Assembly: GCA_023212645.1 (NCBI GenBank)
Contig: JALBYC010000009.1
Location: forward strand, 124,001-188,000
Reading direction: 5' to 3'
Length of the DNA stretch: 64,000 nucleotides
Origin: Farysia itapuensis
Taxonomy: Eukaryota; Basidiomycota; Ustilaginomycetes; Ustilaginales; Ustilaginaceae
Positions 48,627-59,317 of the stretch are shown one piece after another. How positions within the stretch are numbered: the first letter of the stretch is position 1; the number at the start of each line of letters is the position of its first letter. Both the position numbers and the translations under genes were made by a program. Below the pieces are notes generated by a model. That model had not been told where the DNA came from, ran no database searches, and was given only the letters and a program-made list of their open reading frames with translations.

Positions 48627-50104
48627 ATGGCCAAAAAGACCGAGGTCAAGGAGACAGGTCATGCTAGCGCCGTACCTGTGCCGAGGCTGGGATTCCCCGT
48701 GGCAAGGTCGAGACCGACTTCCATCATTGATACAACGCCTGCGATAGATATGACCAGCGAGGCTACACTTTCTGCATCGGCCTCTTCGTCAGTACAATCC
48801 CTCGGCACATCACCTCGAAAGCATACACAGTCTGTTGTTGACAGGCTTGCAGCCACGATACAGGTGGACGATGCTGCAGCAGCACAGCGTGCGCGAACTG
48901 CATCGACCACCTCCAGATCTAGTCAGGAGGGTTCGCCCAAGGCCAAGCTTCCCTCCCTAATGAAGTCTACCGCTATATTAGCACCAACGAAGCCGGTCAC
49001 AGGTACCAGCTGGCAGAGCGAGGTCAGCGTCCCGTCTTCTTCAAAGTCCAACGAAGCAGACGAGTCCACCTCGCGACAGAGTCCAGTCGACAAGACAGCA
49101 AGCGTGAGTCAATCAACCGGAACATCGTCCGCCCTCAAACACAAGCCCAATGCCCCTCCATTGGTCGCCTTGCTGTCCGACTCAAAGGCATCAAAGCTGA
49201 TCAAACAAGGCGCCGAAGCAAAGGTCTACATCTCTACCATCCACACAAATGATGTCCTCAGCTGGCCGCAGACCGGATCATCGACACTAACAACACAAAA
49301 CATCACACCTCCGGCTCCAGTGCTTCTCAAATGGAGGTTTCCGAAGACCTACCGTCATCCTACCTTGTCTCGTAATATCACGGCGTCGCGTACTCTCATG
49401 GAAGCAAGGGCCTTGTTGCGGTGCGCAAAGGCAGGAGTCGCCGTTCCGGGAGTGCGCTGCGTCGACGAAAAGGAAGGAATCCTTGGTCTCGAGCTCGTGC
49501 CCGGCAGAAGCGTGCGAGAATGGCTCGGGGGAGGCGCTGAAGGCGAGGATGAGATTCTCGTCGATTCAGTTGACGCGCAGGAAGCAGAGGAAGAAGTTCT
49601 CTCTGAAGCAGACCAGATTCATCTAATGAAGCTGATTGGACGCCAGCTCGCCATAATGCATGAAGCTGACATCATTCACGGAGATCTGACGACTTCAAAC
49701 ATGATGTTGCGCTCAGGGGCTCCGTCTGACGACTCCGCCATTGATCTGCAGAACAGCGAGATAGTCTTGATTGATTTCGGCTTGTCTTCTGTGTCGGCGT
49801 TTGCGGAAGACAAGGCGGTAGACCTCTATGTCCTGGAACGAGCTTTTGCATCGACGCATCCCGCCTCGGAAAGCCTCTTCAAGACGGTGCTTGACACGTA
49901 TGCCGAGGAAGTGACCAAGAGATCATCTGGGAAGAATCGTGGCAAGGGCGGAAGGCTGGACAAGTGGGAAGAAACACGACGACGACTTGATGAAGGTAAG
50001 TACTGGACCTCATTCAAGCTATGTCTGATCGAATAATTGAGAGCTCCTATTTCTTGTATACAACAGTAAGATTGCGCGGACGCAAACGCTCGATGGTGGG
50101 GTAG
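48627..50104 (+). CDS. BUD32: KEOPS/EKC complex kinase-ATPase Bud32 (PRPK)
   Basis: Exons 48627-49995 and 50067-50104 (intron 71 nt, GTAAGT...CAACAG) give 468 residues, about 200 more than usual Bud32. A Ser/Thr/Ala-rich N-terminal extension covers residues 1-185. The kinase core runs KLIKQGAEAKVYIS, LKWRFPKTYRHPTLSRNITA, RTLMEARALLRCAKAGV, the catalytic loop IIHGDLTTSNMM and IVLIDFGLSSVS. An acidic insert (EGEDEILVDSVDAQEAEEE) occurs in the C-lobe. The second exon supplies the diagnostic RLRGRKRSMVG end. Bud32 stimulates Kae1 in making the universal tRNA t6A37 modification. The first in-frame ATG is used; the extension is a family-unusual feature, not a separate gene. Confidence 0.93.
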
Positions 50105-50973
50105 GTCTTCACATAAACGCAGCCACCAAGAAACGACGCCGTGCGTTCCAGTCGTGCGACCGCGATCACGACTGTTTGGGAGCGCACGAAGCTGACGTCC
50201 ATTGCTTCGTCTGTGCAGATCGGCACTGTTCAAGCAAAACCAAGCTTCCCGTGTCGTCTTGAACTTTGAGCTGTCCTTGCAAGTCGAAGCTCGAGGAATC
50301 ATCGCGGCTGTCAAGACAGCTCCCACTCTCTTTGGCGCAGTTCTGGGTATGCGTCCGCAACGTGTATTCCACCATATCCCAAGCATCAGGAAACCGAAAG
50401 CGATCCAGAGCACGCAATGGCATCAGCTCGCTTCGCGCATGGACGACGAATTGGACCACATCGGCTCGACCCGTTTGCTCAAATCGCATACACCGCACGA
50501 GAGCTGTGCACGTCAAGATCCGACGTCTCGTCAGACGTGGCTCTCGGTCGGCATCGTACCCCTGCAATCTGTTTCGTTGCCAAAATTTCCATTGCTCGGA
50601 TTGGCGGAACGGATCGCGGTAACTGCACTCGAGAAAACCTGGGATCTATGCAACAGTGTCGCTCCCACTTTTCCCTCGCCTCAGCTTGGTCTCCGCAAAC
50701 ACCAGAGCATGAAGAAGACCGACTAATATCTTACTGCATATTCACATCCTTCGAACAATATCATATGGTGAAAGTCAACGCGGAACATCTGATTCGAGCA
50801 ACTAGGGATACAGTTAGGAAGCATGGAGGAACAACTTGGGACCACGACCAGAACGGGGGAGAAAACTTTGAATCTCGTCCCACATGATAGTGGTAGACGT
50901 GTTTCATCAAAGGATGAGTGAGACAAACATGGGAAGGAAATGTGGGAAAAAGGAGTTTTGGACAGCGAGGTTG
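50105..50973. other. convergent intergenic region with weak frames
   Basis: About 870 bases between BUD32 and the fasciclin gene. Overlapping frames exist on both strands (plus 50202-50726, 174 codons; minus 50567-50166, 133 codons). Neither starts well or shows recognisable domains. A small spliced gene cannot be excluded. Confidence 0.4.
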
Positions 50974-52515
50974 TTACGCAAGGATGGCAAAGAGGGCACC
51001 GATGGCGACCGCCGTACCAGCGGCGGCCGAGATGCGGTGGGTGACGCCGAGAGCGGCGTTCTCATTGCGGTGATCGAGGCCAGTGCCGATGTTGACGCCT
51101 GCTCCGTTGGTGCTGCTCGTGTACTGGCTAATAGCAGCGCTGGCAGTCGAAGTGCTCTTAGCGCCCGTGTTCTTCTTAGCACTAGTGCCAGTTGCAGCAG
51201 CCTTGCCACCACTAGCAGAGGCCGAGGAGGAGCCCGAATCGGACGAGCTATCGGAGCCAGGAAGCGACTCTACAGACGCAGAGGCTGACGAAGAGGCGCC
51301 TCCACTGCGACCGTCGGTGCCGTTGCCAATCCCAGACGAAGTCTGGCCAGTCCCTGCTACGTTGGAGTTCTGGTCAGCCGAGTGGTTCGCGTTCGAACCA
51401 TCCTGGCTGGCGGGAACATCGGTACCCTGGGACGAGACAGCGTTGTTTCCGGAGACAGGACCGGAAAAGGACTGAGACTTGTCCAGATCAAAGCTACCAT
51501 CTGCTGACAAGCGCGCCTGATCAGCTCGAGCGCTATCGCGGGCAGTCGAGGCCAGCACAGCATCAATCAGGTGGATCACACCCTGCTTGGCCATAATGTC
51601 GGTCTTTAAGATTTTGGCGCTGAAGTTGCCTACGTGCACCGTTCCGGCAGTGTTGTTGAAAACAATGTCCTGTCCCGAAGCGGAAATCATGGATGCTTGG
51701 TCGATCAAAAGGGGCGAGTAGACCATACGCGATGCAACGATGTGCTGGCCAAGAACGGTGATGATCTGATTGTTGACGACGCTGTTCGAGTCAGGGTTCT
51801 GGGCGACGAAAGCAGCGAGAGCAGCTTCGCTAGGCACAAAGAGAGTAACACCAGCCATTGCATCCACCGTTTTAGCAAAATTGCTGTAGTTGGCATTGCT
51901 GAGCAGGGTGGTGAATGTCTTGTGACCGAGAAAGCTGAGAGTCTCCGTCACCGAGCCAGGGACAGTAATGGCTTGCGTGACAGGCTGGATGGTGACGGCT
52001 TCGACTTTGGCAGATTTGCCCGAAACAAAGGTGTCATTGTTAATCGCCTCGGCAACAAAGACTTTTCCGCCGCTCTGTGCAAGTGCGACGGCCTGTCCAG
52101 CTCCACCAGGGAGCTGCACAAAGTCAGCACTGTTGAGCAGGGAGTGTCCGACAGTGTGAAGCGGGTAGCTGTTGAACGTAGTAGGGTCAAACTCGCCGCG
52201 CAAAACGTGCTGAAGTAAAGTCGCCTCAAGTCGAGTCGAGTTCCCAGTGACCCAAGCAGGCATCTTGCGGACAGCATCGTTGGTGGGTGCTAGGAAGTAC
52301 TTGGGAGTGTCGTCGTCCAAAATCTTGTCTGTCACTGCAGGGTGATCCTCCAGCAGGTCAGCAAGGGAAGTCAAGTTCTGGTCTCGCAATCCTTGAAGAA
52401 GCGTGTTGACATCTCCTCCTTGACGCAGCTGCAAATCTTGGAAAATTGGCTTTGCGGTTGCCAGAGTGGAGACAGCGAGTGTCATAAGTGCAGAAGCGGT
52501 GAGAGAGAGCTTCAT
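50974..52515 (-). CDS. GPI-type fasciclin (FAS1) domain protein
   Basis: A single exon encodes 513 residues from the ATG at 52515. The signal peptide is MKLSLTASALMTLAVSTLAT. Two FAS1 domains follow: residues about 35-175 (KYFLAPTNDAVRKMPAWV, LLQHVLRGEFDPTTF) and about 185-330 (LSFLGHKTFTTLLSNANYSN, GVTLFVPSEAALAAFV, GQHIVASRMVYSPLLID and GVIHLIDAVL). A 150-residue Ser/Gly/Asn/Ala-rich stalk and a hydrophobic end (ISAAAGTAVAIGALFAILA) preceded by small residues indicate a GPI anchor. FAS1 proteins are cell-surface adhesion or morphogenesis factors. Several N-glycosylation sequons (NLT, NST, NDT, NYS, NNT) are present. Related to fungal fasciclin I family proteins, including those of rust/smut and rice-blast fungi. 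Confidence 0.92.
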   Translation of the reverse strand: MKLSLTASALMTLAVSTLATAKPIFQDLQLRQGGDVNTLLQGLRDQNLTSLADLLEDHPAVTDKILDDDTPKYFLAPTNDAVRKMPAWVTGNSTRLEATLLQHVLRGEFDPTTFNSYPLHTVGHSLLNSADFVQLPGGAGQAVALAQSGGKVFVAEAINNDTFVSGKSAKVEAVTIQPVTQAITVPGSVTETLSFLGHKTFTTLLSNANYSNFAKTVDAMAGVTLFVPSEAALAAFVAQNPDSNSVVNNQIITVLGQHIVASRMVYSPLLIDQASMISASGQDIVFNNTAGTVHVGNFSAKILKTDIMAKQGVIHLIDAVLASTARDSARADQARLSADGSFDLDKSQSFSGPVSGNNAVSSQGTDVPASQDGSNANHSADQNSNVAGTGQTSSGIGNGTDGRSGGASSSASASVESLPGSDSSSDSGSSSASASGGKAAATGTSAKKNTGAKSTSTASAAISQYTSSTNGAGVNIGTGLDHRNENAALGVTHRISAAAGTAVAIGALFAILA

Positions 52516-53728
52516 CGTCAAGGACTATCGATGTCAGCAGGGATGGAAGTTGGGAGATGGAGAGAGAAAGTGGCACGAACAGGGCTGGAAAGAGTGACAG
52601 CCGGTAAAGAATGTGAGGAGTGTGGGAATGGAAGGGTCAGAACAGGGAGAGATGCTTTGGTTGGGAGGGAGGAAGGAGCATCGACGAGCCTGAGTTGCTT
52701 AAATTCACTGTCTCATTGATCTGGTGCGTTCGACTGTGCGGAAAACCTACTGCGAGGAGGGCCAAGAAAGTTGGTCGGCAGAATTGGCACTCATGCTGAG
52801 CGAGCTCCAGAAACGACAAGGGTCTGTCCATGGAACGCATCTAGGCACACTGGCGCTTGGCCGTCAGAGACTGTCTTGAAGAGACCTGACCAAGATCCCG
52901 CGTCGACGGCTTCGTGCAGATATTCCAAGGTCGCTTCCTGCCAGGCTCACAGTCTGGATCAGATTAGCTCGACGCGCCTTGCAGATCCTTCCGACACAAG
53001 TCTGCACGTCTTGGAGCAAAGACCACAGTAAAGCTCGGCTTCTCGGGGTGGCAGTCGTTGACAGCTCATAATTAACGGCAAGTATGAAAGCGGGTTTACA
53101 AAATTTATAATGAATTTGTATTGGATTTGCGAGGTGCATCGGCCCTCGGAGATGGACAGCGACTAGAGCACACCGAGTCGCGGCCTTTTTGACAGCAGCA
53201 AGCTTTCTAGCTGTAGGTGCAGCGACCTTGTGCTTGCTCTTCATCACGCCAAGACACGGGCTTGAAGGCTACAACCTGCGCCAAGAGATCAAGGCGCCAA
53301 AGCATGCTGCCGCATTGTGGTTTGAGTATCGAAATGTGTGTGCATCGACGTTTTAATACATCAGAAATAGTGGCAAAAAAAAGACAAAGTACAAAGCGCA
53401 CAAAGCGCATCGTTACTCTGTTAGACTCCGTGAGCACGATTCACACCGTACGGCGAACACACCTGCACACCTAGCTCACCTACAGCTCAGCTTACCTCTG
53501 TGACTTTGTACTTTCACTCGTGATTGACAGCATACTCACACAATGTCGACTGTCTTTAGACAAGTACTCTGCTCGGTCGCACACACGAGCGGTCCAGACG
53601 CCATGGTGACAGCGAAGGCCACCATCATTCGAATGAACGCAATGCAAGAATTGCAAACGTGAGCTTTGAAGCTGCCTCTTCTTTTCGTTTCATGATGTGA
53701 CAGACAATGAAATAAGTCTTGCTTGCGT
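52516..53728. other. intergenic region
   Basis: About 1.2 kb comprising the fasciclin promoter and the 3' region of the Sec61-beta gene, whose coding direction is the same. It includes an AT-rich patch (ACAAAATTTATAATGAATTT near 53098). The longest frames, for example minus 53247-52864 with a Lys/Ala-rich start, have no recognisable domain. Confidence 0.45.
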
Positions 53729-54103
53729 CTATTTAGAGAACCATCGCATGAACTTTCCGATGATGTGTAGTAGCACGACGGACAAGACGAAAGCGATAGA
53801 GAGTACGAGAACGACGACAGGGTCGACCGAGAGACCTTTGCTGTCATCGGTGTAAAGTCGCATCATGGTAGACGAAGATCCACCTGCGCCGGCTGCTCGT
53901 GTCGAGTTGGGCTTTGCAGCCTGTTGTTGAGCCGCACGTCGTCTATGCAGCGTCAAACGTAACATCAAAACCCGGTCAGCACAGTATGTCGCATGTCGCT
54001 CAGATGCATGGCAAACTTACCGAACAGCTTGTGAGTTTTTGCTCGCCAAAGCGGCGAGGTTGGGGTTGGCACCCGTAGCTTTTGCGTCGGACTGATTGAG
54101 CAT
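53729..54103 (-). CDS. SBH1: Sec61 translocon beta subunit
   Basis: Exons 54103-54021 and 53942-53729 (intron 78 nt, GTAAGT...GCATAG) give 98 residues, the usual length. The cytosolic N-terminus (MLNQSDAKATGANPNLAALA) is hydrophilic; the second exon carries RRRAAQQQAAKP, then GGSSSTMMRLYTDDSKGLSV, the conserved Sec61-beta segment, and a single C-terminal tail-anchor (VVVLVLSIAFVLSVVLLHII). Sec61-beta binds Sec61-alpha/gamma in the ER protein channel and contacts the ribosome/SRP receptor. Splicing is required, since the second exon has no good start. The protein ends in KFMRWFSK. Confidence 0.95.
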
Positions 54104-54523
54104 CGAGCAACCAGAAAGTGGTAGCGAGCGCGTGTAGTGTCGAGGTAGAAATGGGACAAATGATTAGCATGGTGTTCTCGAGACAGGGCGTCTCCCTTGG
54201 TTCAGTATACATACCATGATGTGACTTGATCTATGCTGATACGATCGTGATATAGTCGATGCCAACGAGCTCGAATAGATGGAGAAGGTCAAGGGGTGCG
54301 ACCTGTGGTGAGAAGAAGTGTTACCCCAGGCTTGACGAGCTGGATGCGGGATGGTGTTCCACCTCAATTTGGCTCGGGTCCGCGTGTGGAAGTTTTCGGC
54401 CGATAGACCTCTGACGCGTGAACAAACTGTGAAATTTGAGTCAACTTCCGAGAGCCGTCTGCACCTGGGTCCATTTCAGGCGTCGGACTGTTCTTCTCAC
54501 CGATTCTCCTGTCACTCATCGTC
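54104..54523. promoter_or_regulatory. divergent promoter SBH1/MRP10
   Basis: 420 bases between divergent start codons of two small housekeeping genes. A pyrimidine-rich tract (TTCTTCTCACCGATTCTCCTG) precedes the MRP10 ATG. No more is identified. Confidence 0.45.
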
Positions 54524-54845
54524 ATGAAGGTCACAAAGTTGAAGGTCAAGCCAAGAGTAGGCAAGAACGCCGCTCCTTGTGCTGCCGAATTTGCATCCAT
54601 GCTCGCATGCTGGGCATCCTCCAATGACATCAACAGCACAGGCCCATGTAAAGATCTAGCCAAAGGTTTGCAAGAATGCATAGCAAATAGGGTAAGTCTA
54701 CACTACACATCAGATCGCTGCTCCAATCGTTTTCTTGCTCGGGATCTGACTCTTGAAGTATTCTTCTGACTTATAGCCCAGTGCAAGGAAGATGCCAAAG
54801 CCCTCCATTAACTATCACTTGGGACGTTTAGGAAGTCGCATGTAG
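54524..54845 (+). CDS. MRP10: mitochondrial ribosomal protein Mrp10 (mS37)
   Basis: Exons 54524-54691 and 54777-54845 (intron 85 nt, GTAAGT...TTATAG) give 78 residues. The protein has a twin CX9C motif: CAAEFASMLAC and CKDLAKGLQEC, forming a CHCH helical hairpin imported through the Mia40 pathway into the intermembrane space and then the matrix. The second exon supplies KMPKPSINYHLGRLG, the conserved Mrp10 tail. Mrp10/mS37 is a component of the mitochondrial small ribosomal subunit. The N-terminus is basic (MKVTKLKVKPRVGKN), as in orthologues. Size and motifs make other CHCH proteins unlikely. Confidence 0.94.
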
Positions 54846-55191
54846 GGGCAAGCAGCAGTCTGGCAAATTACCCCTGCAGCTTTATGACACGATTGAGCTT
54901 GTAGAACAAGCAAGCGCTGCTTTCTACGAGCAATCATCATGTCATCCAGTCCAGCAAATGGGCGCAAAACCTGTCGCCGCACACCAAAGACCGACGATAC
55001 CTATCTCTTCAGCGGTCCGCAATATACTTGCATCAGATTTTGTACACTACCATACACTTTGTTCTTCAGCACGTCTCAAGCCCACGATCGTGTCCGTGCG
55101 CAACCATACGATGGGATCGGCGAAGAAATAATATTACACGATGAGACAGCGCTATGATAGGGGTATTGTACACACGGGATTAAGATCTTGC
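54846..55191. other. convergent intergenic region MRP10/SPC7
   Basis: 346 bases between two 3' ends. It contains AATAATATTACACGATGAG near 55126, which fits a polyadenylation signal for one strand. No gene supported. Confidence 0.45.
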
Positions 55192-58100
55192 TTAGCTGTC
55201 GAACGTTTCGATCGTCTCGATGAAAGCCTTGCTCAGCGACCCGATGGTCGGGTCCGTCTCGATGCAGTCGAGAATTTGCAGCGACATGGCCTCTGCGTCA
55301 ACGTTGCCGTACACCTTCTCCACCCTGACAGAGTCAGCGAGCAGGATGGAGCGACTCTCGCCCGCACCTCTGAGATCCGATGTGGCAGTAATCACGATTT
55401 TGCTCCGGTTGTTGGGCAGAAGAACTGATGCTTGAAGAGAGACCTCGCTTTCTTCGTGGTCACTGTCGTCAACGCTAGAGTTTGTTGTGGGGAGGAGCTG
55501 TACCGGGAAGCGGCAACGAAGGTGCTCTATTTCGGCCAGTAGGATGCGTTGTCGAATCAGCGTCCGCGAAATTCGGCGTAGCACCACAAGCCCATCTTGT
55601 AGGTAACCGTTGTCGCTGTCGGCGTCAAAGTCAGCCTGGAGAATCTGCACCGCAAGGCTTCGCACCATGTTGGTGCCAAATTCGGTCGTGGATTTGCCCT
55701 TCTGCTTGAGCTTGATCCTCGACACTCTGGCAGCCCTTGACGATCCACCGTTCTGCATGCCGACAAGCGACATGGCCACCTGCAGCCAGCCGTCGAGAAC
55801 AAGAACGACATCGCGCGTGCTCGACTCTTGACTGCCTTCGTCCTCGTCAAATTCAAAGCCGTTGTCCAGAACGCGCACCAGGTGAAGCTTCTCCAGGTTT
55901 CGGATCTCGCGCAGAAGTCTGCCGGCTTCGCCGCGCGTGTAGCCCTGGATCTGATCAACAATGGCGTGCGCTTTGTCGACCATTTCTTGAGCCATTGCCA
56001 TCTTTTCGCGGTTCTCCTCGAGACGGACCAGCAACCTTTGATGCTGCTCGTCTACGTCCATCAACTTGCTTCGCATCGATTCGAGGACTTCGTGCTGCTC
56101 TTCGATACTCGAGTACAGGCCTTTGAGCTCTTCCGCATCGCACGTTTCGATCTCAGCCTGACGAGCTTGCGCCATCTCGAGATCAGCTTTGAGTCGGGCG
56201 TGTCGCGCGCGAAGAACGGGGAGAAGCTCCTGCTGCAGCAGCTGCTTCTTTGTCACCACAATGTGGAGATCGCACTGCAGTCGGCCTTGGTACGCCTGCA
56301 GTGTCTGGATCATTTCTTGATCGAACTCCATGTCGAGGCGCCAGCCGTAGTAGTCAGCGCAGACGAGAGCTCGAGCAGCCTGTTTCTGCAGCTTGAACTG
56401 AGCTTCCATTTCTTGTTTCTCTTCCTCGTTTTCGAGACCCATAATCTCACGAACAAAGTCTGGCGGTGAGTCATAGAAGGCCCGCTCCATCTCGACCATC
56501 TTTTCGCGACCGTCGTCGACCTGCTCCTTGATCTCTCTACATGCTTCGCGTAGGGCTTCCAGCTGCGGCGCGGATCCACATGCAGCTTTCACGAGCCTCA
56601 TCATGCTGACCGTACCGTTGGCTATGTAATTTGCAGCGCTGTCCTCGGATTTGGAAGGCGGGATCGGTCGGCGTCGCGAGGCATTCATGTCGTCGTTGAA
56701 ATGCACACCGACAAAGCGAAGAAAGTCGTTCAGAGGCATCTGCTCGGAAACATGGCCGTTACCTTGGCGGCTGTCATCGTCAAAGCTCTCTACACCTACG
56801 CCCATGTCTGACACGGACGCGTTTGCAAAAGAAGAATCCCGCGCTTCACCCTCTTCACTGCCTCTACTACCAGACTCGACTGCAGAGTGGAAAGACTCGT
56901 TTGTAGCAGCCATCGATGAGTCCGGTAAGATCGCAGCCATGAGAGAGGAGCGACCCGCTCGACGCTTTGGTGGTGAAGAGCCTGTCGAGCTCGAAGGCCA
57001 GTTCAGACCAACGCCACCGCCCAGAGACTTTCGATCGCGATGCAGTGCTGCCATTCGCGCAAACTTGGACGCAGGAGAGGGACTCGCCTTCTGAGCCGAA
57101 CGGGAAAGTCCGGCGGACGAGAGATTGGCTGCGGTCAACGGAGTTGTCGGTTGCTGGGGCTGCTGATCTTGCGCGGCAACAACACGGCGAGCAGGAGAGT
57201 GTTTGTAGCTTGGCGAGGCGACTCCGCCAATGATGGATCGTCGGAACGAGGTCACATCGACAGGCTGTGCTGATCCTGAGAAGACAGGGCCAGTCTGTCC
57301 GCCGACCCGCTGTGCAGGCGATCGAGAGCTGGTCTCTAGAGCAGCCATTCCACCTCGCAGGGATTGTCGGAACTTGCTTGGTGACTTGTTTGGGGACGTG
57401 GGCTGGAATGGGCTGGGCGCGCCTGTACCCAGCTTTGAAGTTGGATGGCTTGGAGCTGACTTTATCGGTGACAAGGCAGAGTTGTCGGCAATTCGGCCCA
57501 TGGGCACAGTCATGTCCATGGCCATAGAAGCATCGTCGGAAGAAGGCGGGAAAAGCATGCTTGAGCTCTGATCGACCAGATCCATGTCGCTAGACGCGCC
57601 GTTCTTTTCCCTGATGAATCCAGTCACAGCCTTGGTCATGTCCATTGGCACAGTGGTATCAGCTTGTAGTGTGTCGTCGTCGTCCGAGTCGCTGTGCGCA
57701 AGATGGGTGATCACAGTGGTAGTCATGTCGCCATTCCTCTTGGCCTCAATCTTGGTAGTGATTGCCTTTGTCATGTCCATACCGTCACTGGCGTCTGTCA
57801 TAAAGGACTCCTCGGCATCGTCGTCAGAAGCCGGAGCTGTGATGTTGGTGAATTCCATAGTGGCGGTCTGATCCAAATTCATATTGGACGAATCGGGATC
57901 GTGGTCCCCAAAGCTGGCGATTGAGACGGCAGACATATTGAGCGACTTTGCACCTTCAGCCGCTGGCGCAGCCGTTCCGTCGCTTTGACGCCGTTTCTTG
58001 AGCTGAGGAGCTGATGTGATTGCCTGAGTAATGTCCATTTGCGAGACGCTGTCATCTTCGTCAAGTCCTCTTTTGTGGACCGACCCAAAGCTACCAGTCA

Positions 58101-59031
58101 ACTGCATACTGGCAGTGGCATCATTGTCTGCCCTTACGCCGAGATTGTCTGACAAGTCTTCGGACTCATCCAAAGTCGAGTCGTCATGAGGCAGAGAAGC
58201 TGCAATTGACGCAGCAAGGGAGTGTCCTGTCAGCTCGATCGTAGTCTCGTCCATGTCCATGTCTGAGTCATCGTCGCTGCTCGACTCGGAATCGTCTTCT
58301 GACTGAACGAACGAGGCAAAACCGACACTGGAAGAGCTTGCGGGACCTGAAGACGGGGAGGTCTCTTCTCGTCGCAAGCTCTGTAACCGGAGAGTGGGCT
58401 CGTCGCGGGCAAATTCAGTCTTTTCCTGTCTCGCACTGAATGTCACTCGTCGCTTTGGACGGATTACTTGGGTCACGGCGCTTTTCTTGGCTTGTGGGGC
58501 TGCCACCGCACTGATAGATGGATAGCTAATCGTTTGCGTAGCGTCGCGAACTCTTTTGTTGCCAGCTTCTGGTAGAGAAGGTCTCGCGCCCTGTTTGTTG
58601 GGCTCCTTTTTACCGAGCTGCGAAAGCTGTTCAGTCAGAGAAGGCATTGGTAGACCCTTGCGCGATTCAGGACTGGGCATTAGGCCTGTTGGACTGAGAA
58701 AAATCTGAGGCACTGTTCGAATGGAACTTTTACGCGGAGCCGGCGCGTTTCGTCTACTTGTTGTCGTAGCATTGGCTTTCGCCTGTGACTCTTTCAGCAA
58801 GTTGTCCAATTCAGGCCCGCCAACTGAAGCTGCTCGCTTTTTTGAGGTAGTCTTTTCCCGTGCTGACCCTGTGGTATCTTCCTTGCTAGAGCTGACGCGT
58901 GAGGCATGATATGTGTTTTCTTTGGCTGCCGTGCTGCTATTGAGCCCTCCAAGCTGAGCGCTGCCAGAGCTGGTTCCAGGCATGGATGCTCTGGCGCGTG
59001 GAGAGCGGCGAGCCTTGAGAGGAGAAGGCAT
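55192..59031 (-). CDS. SPC7: kinetochore scaffold Spc7/KNL1 (Spc105)
   Basis: A single exon encodes 1279 residues. The N-terminal half is disordered and basic/acidic; KRRVTFSARQ near residue 200 fits the PP1-docking RVSF motif. Between about residues 255 and 520 there are MELT-like repeats (MDMDETTIELTG, MDITQAIT, ATMEFTNI, MDMTKAIT, MDMTKAVT, MDMTVPM), the docking sites for Bub1-Bub3 after Mps1 phosphorylation. The C-terminal third has a long coiled coil (about 900-1085) and an RWD-like end (VLVLDGWLQVAMSLVGMQ onwards). Spc7 anchors Mis12/Ndc80 at kinetochores and controls the spindle checkpoint. The ATG at 59031 begins MPSPLKARRSPRARASMPGT. Length and layout match fission yeast Spc7. Confidence 0.93.
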   Translation of the reverse strand: MPSPLKARRSPRARASMPGTSSGSAQLGGLNSSTAAKENTYHASRVSSSKEDTTGSAREKTTSKKRAASVGGPELDNLLKESQAKANATTTSRRNAPAPRKSSIRTVPQIFLSPTGLMPSPESRKGLPMPSLTEQLSQLGKKEPNKQGARPSLPEAGNKRVRDATQTISYPSISAVAAPQAKKSAVTQVIRPKRRVTFSARQEKTEFARDEPTLRLQSLRREETSPSSGPASSSSVGFASFVQSEDDSESSSDDDSDMDMDETTIELTGHSLAASIAASLPHDDSTLDESEDLSDNLGVRADNDATASMQLTGSFGSVHKRGLDEDDSVSQMDITQAITSAPQLKKRRQSDGTAAPAAEGAKSLNMSAVSIASFGDHDPDSSNMNLDQTATMEFTNITAPASDDDAEESFMTDASDGMDMTKAITTKIEAKRNGDMTTTVITHLAHSDSDDDDTLQADTTVPMDMTKAVTGFIREKNGASSDMDLVDQSSSMLFPPSSDDASMAMDMTVPMGRIADNSALSPIKSAPSHPTSKLGTGAPSPFQPTSPNKSPSKFRQSLRGGMAALETSSRSPAQRVGGQTGPVFSGSAQPVDVTSFRRSIIGGVASPSYKHSPARRVVAAQDQQPQQPTTPLTAANLSSAGLSRSAQKASPSPASKFARMAALHRDRKSLGGGVGLNWPSSSTGSSPPKRRAGRSSLMAAILPDSSMAATNESFHSAVESGSRGSEEGEARDSSFANASVSDMGVGVESFDDDSRQGNGHVSEQMPLNDFLRFVGVHFNDDMNASRRRPIPPSKSEDSAANYIANGTVSMMRLVKAACGSAPQLEALREACREIKEQVDDGREKMVEMERAFYDSPPDFVREIMGLENEEEKQEMEAQFKLQKQAARALVCADYYGWRLDMEFDQEMIQTLQAYQGRLQCDLHIVVTKKQLLQQELLPVLRARHARLKADLEMAQARQAEIETCDAEELKGLYSSIEEQHEVLESMRSKLMDVDEQHQRLLVRLEENREKMAMAQEMVDKAHAIVDQIQGYTRGEAGRLLREIRNLEKLHLVRVLDNGFEFDEDEGSQESSTRDVVLVLDGWLQVAMSLVGMQNGGSSRAARVSRIKLKQKGKSTTEFGTNMVRSLAVQILQADFDADSDNGYLQDGLVVLRRISRTLIRQRILLAEIEHLRCRFPVQLLPTTNSSVDDSDHEESEVSLQASVLLPNNRSKIVITATSDLRGAGESRSILLADSVRVEKVYGNVDAEAMSLQILDCIETDPTIGSLSKAFIETIETFDS

Positions 59032-59317
59032 GCTGCACTAGGAGCACAAGGTGTGAAGAAAGGATGATGGTTGAGAGACAGTGTTGGTCTGGCCCGACGC
59101 GCATATTTGTCGCGTCTTTCATCGGATCGGAAATCTGGCTGAGGCGGTTTGGCGCGAATCAAAATCACGTGACACATACTCCTCCACCGTTCAAGTCGCA
59201 GTGTACTTTTCTTGACACTTCTGACGTTTGGCACGACAAGCAAGTAAGCGGAGAATATGGCTCAGTTCGAGCGAGGTGTCGCGAGTCTAGCATGACGAAG
59301 GGCGGCTGAAGTAGAGT
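59032..59317. promoter_or_regulatory. divergent promoter SPC7/Dus gene
   Basis: 286 bases between divergent start codons. GATTTTGATTCGCG and TCACGTGAC (E-box-like CACGTG palindrome at 59166-59171) lie near its middle. No further element is identified. Confidence 0.45.

Noticed and set aside
52864..53247. Minus-strand frame starting MKSKHKVAAPTARKLAAVKK
   Set aside because: The Lys/Ala-rich start recalls a ribosomal protein, but the rest is patternless and no family matched; no splice extension found.
55828..56469. 213-codon plus-strand frame opposite SPC7
   Set aside because: Lies fully within the SPC7 coiled-coil region; Leu/Phe/His-rich composition is typical of antisense to Glu/Lys/Arg-rich helices.
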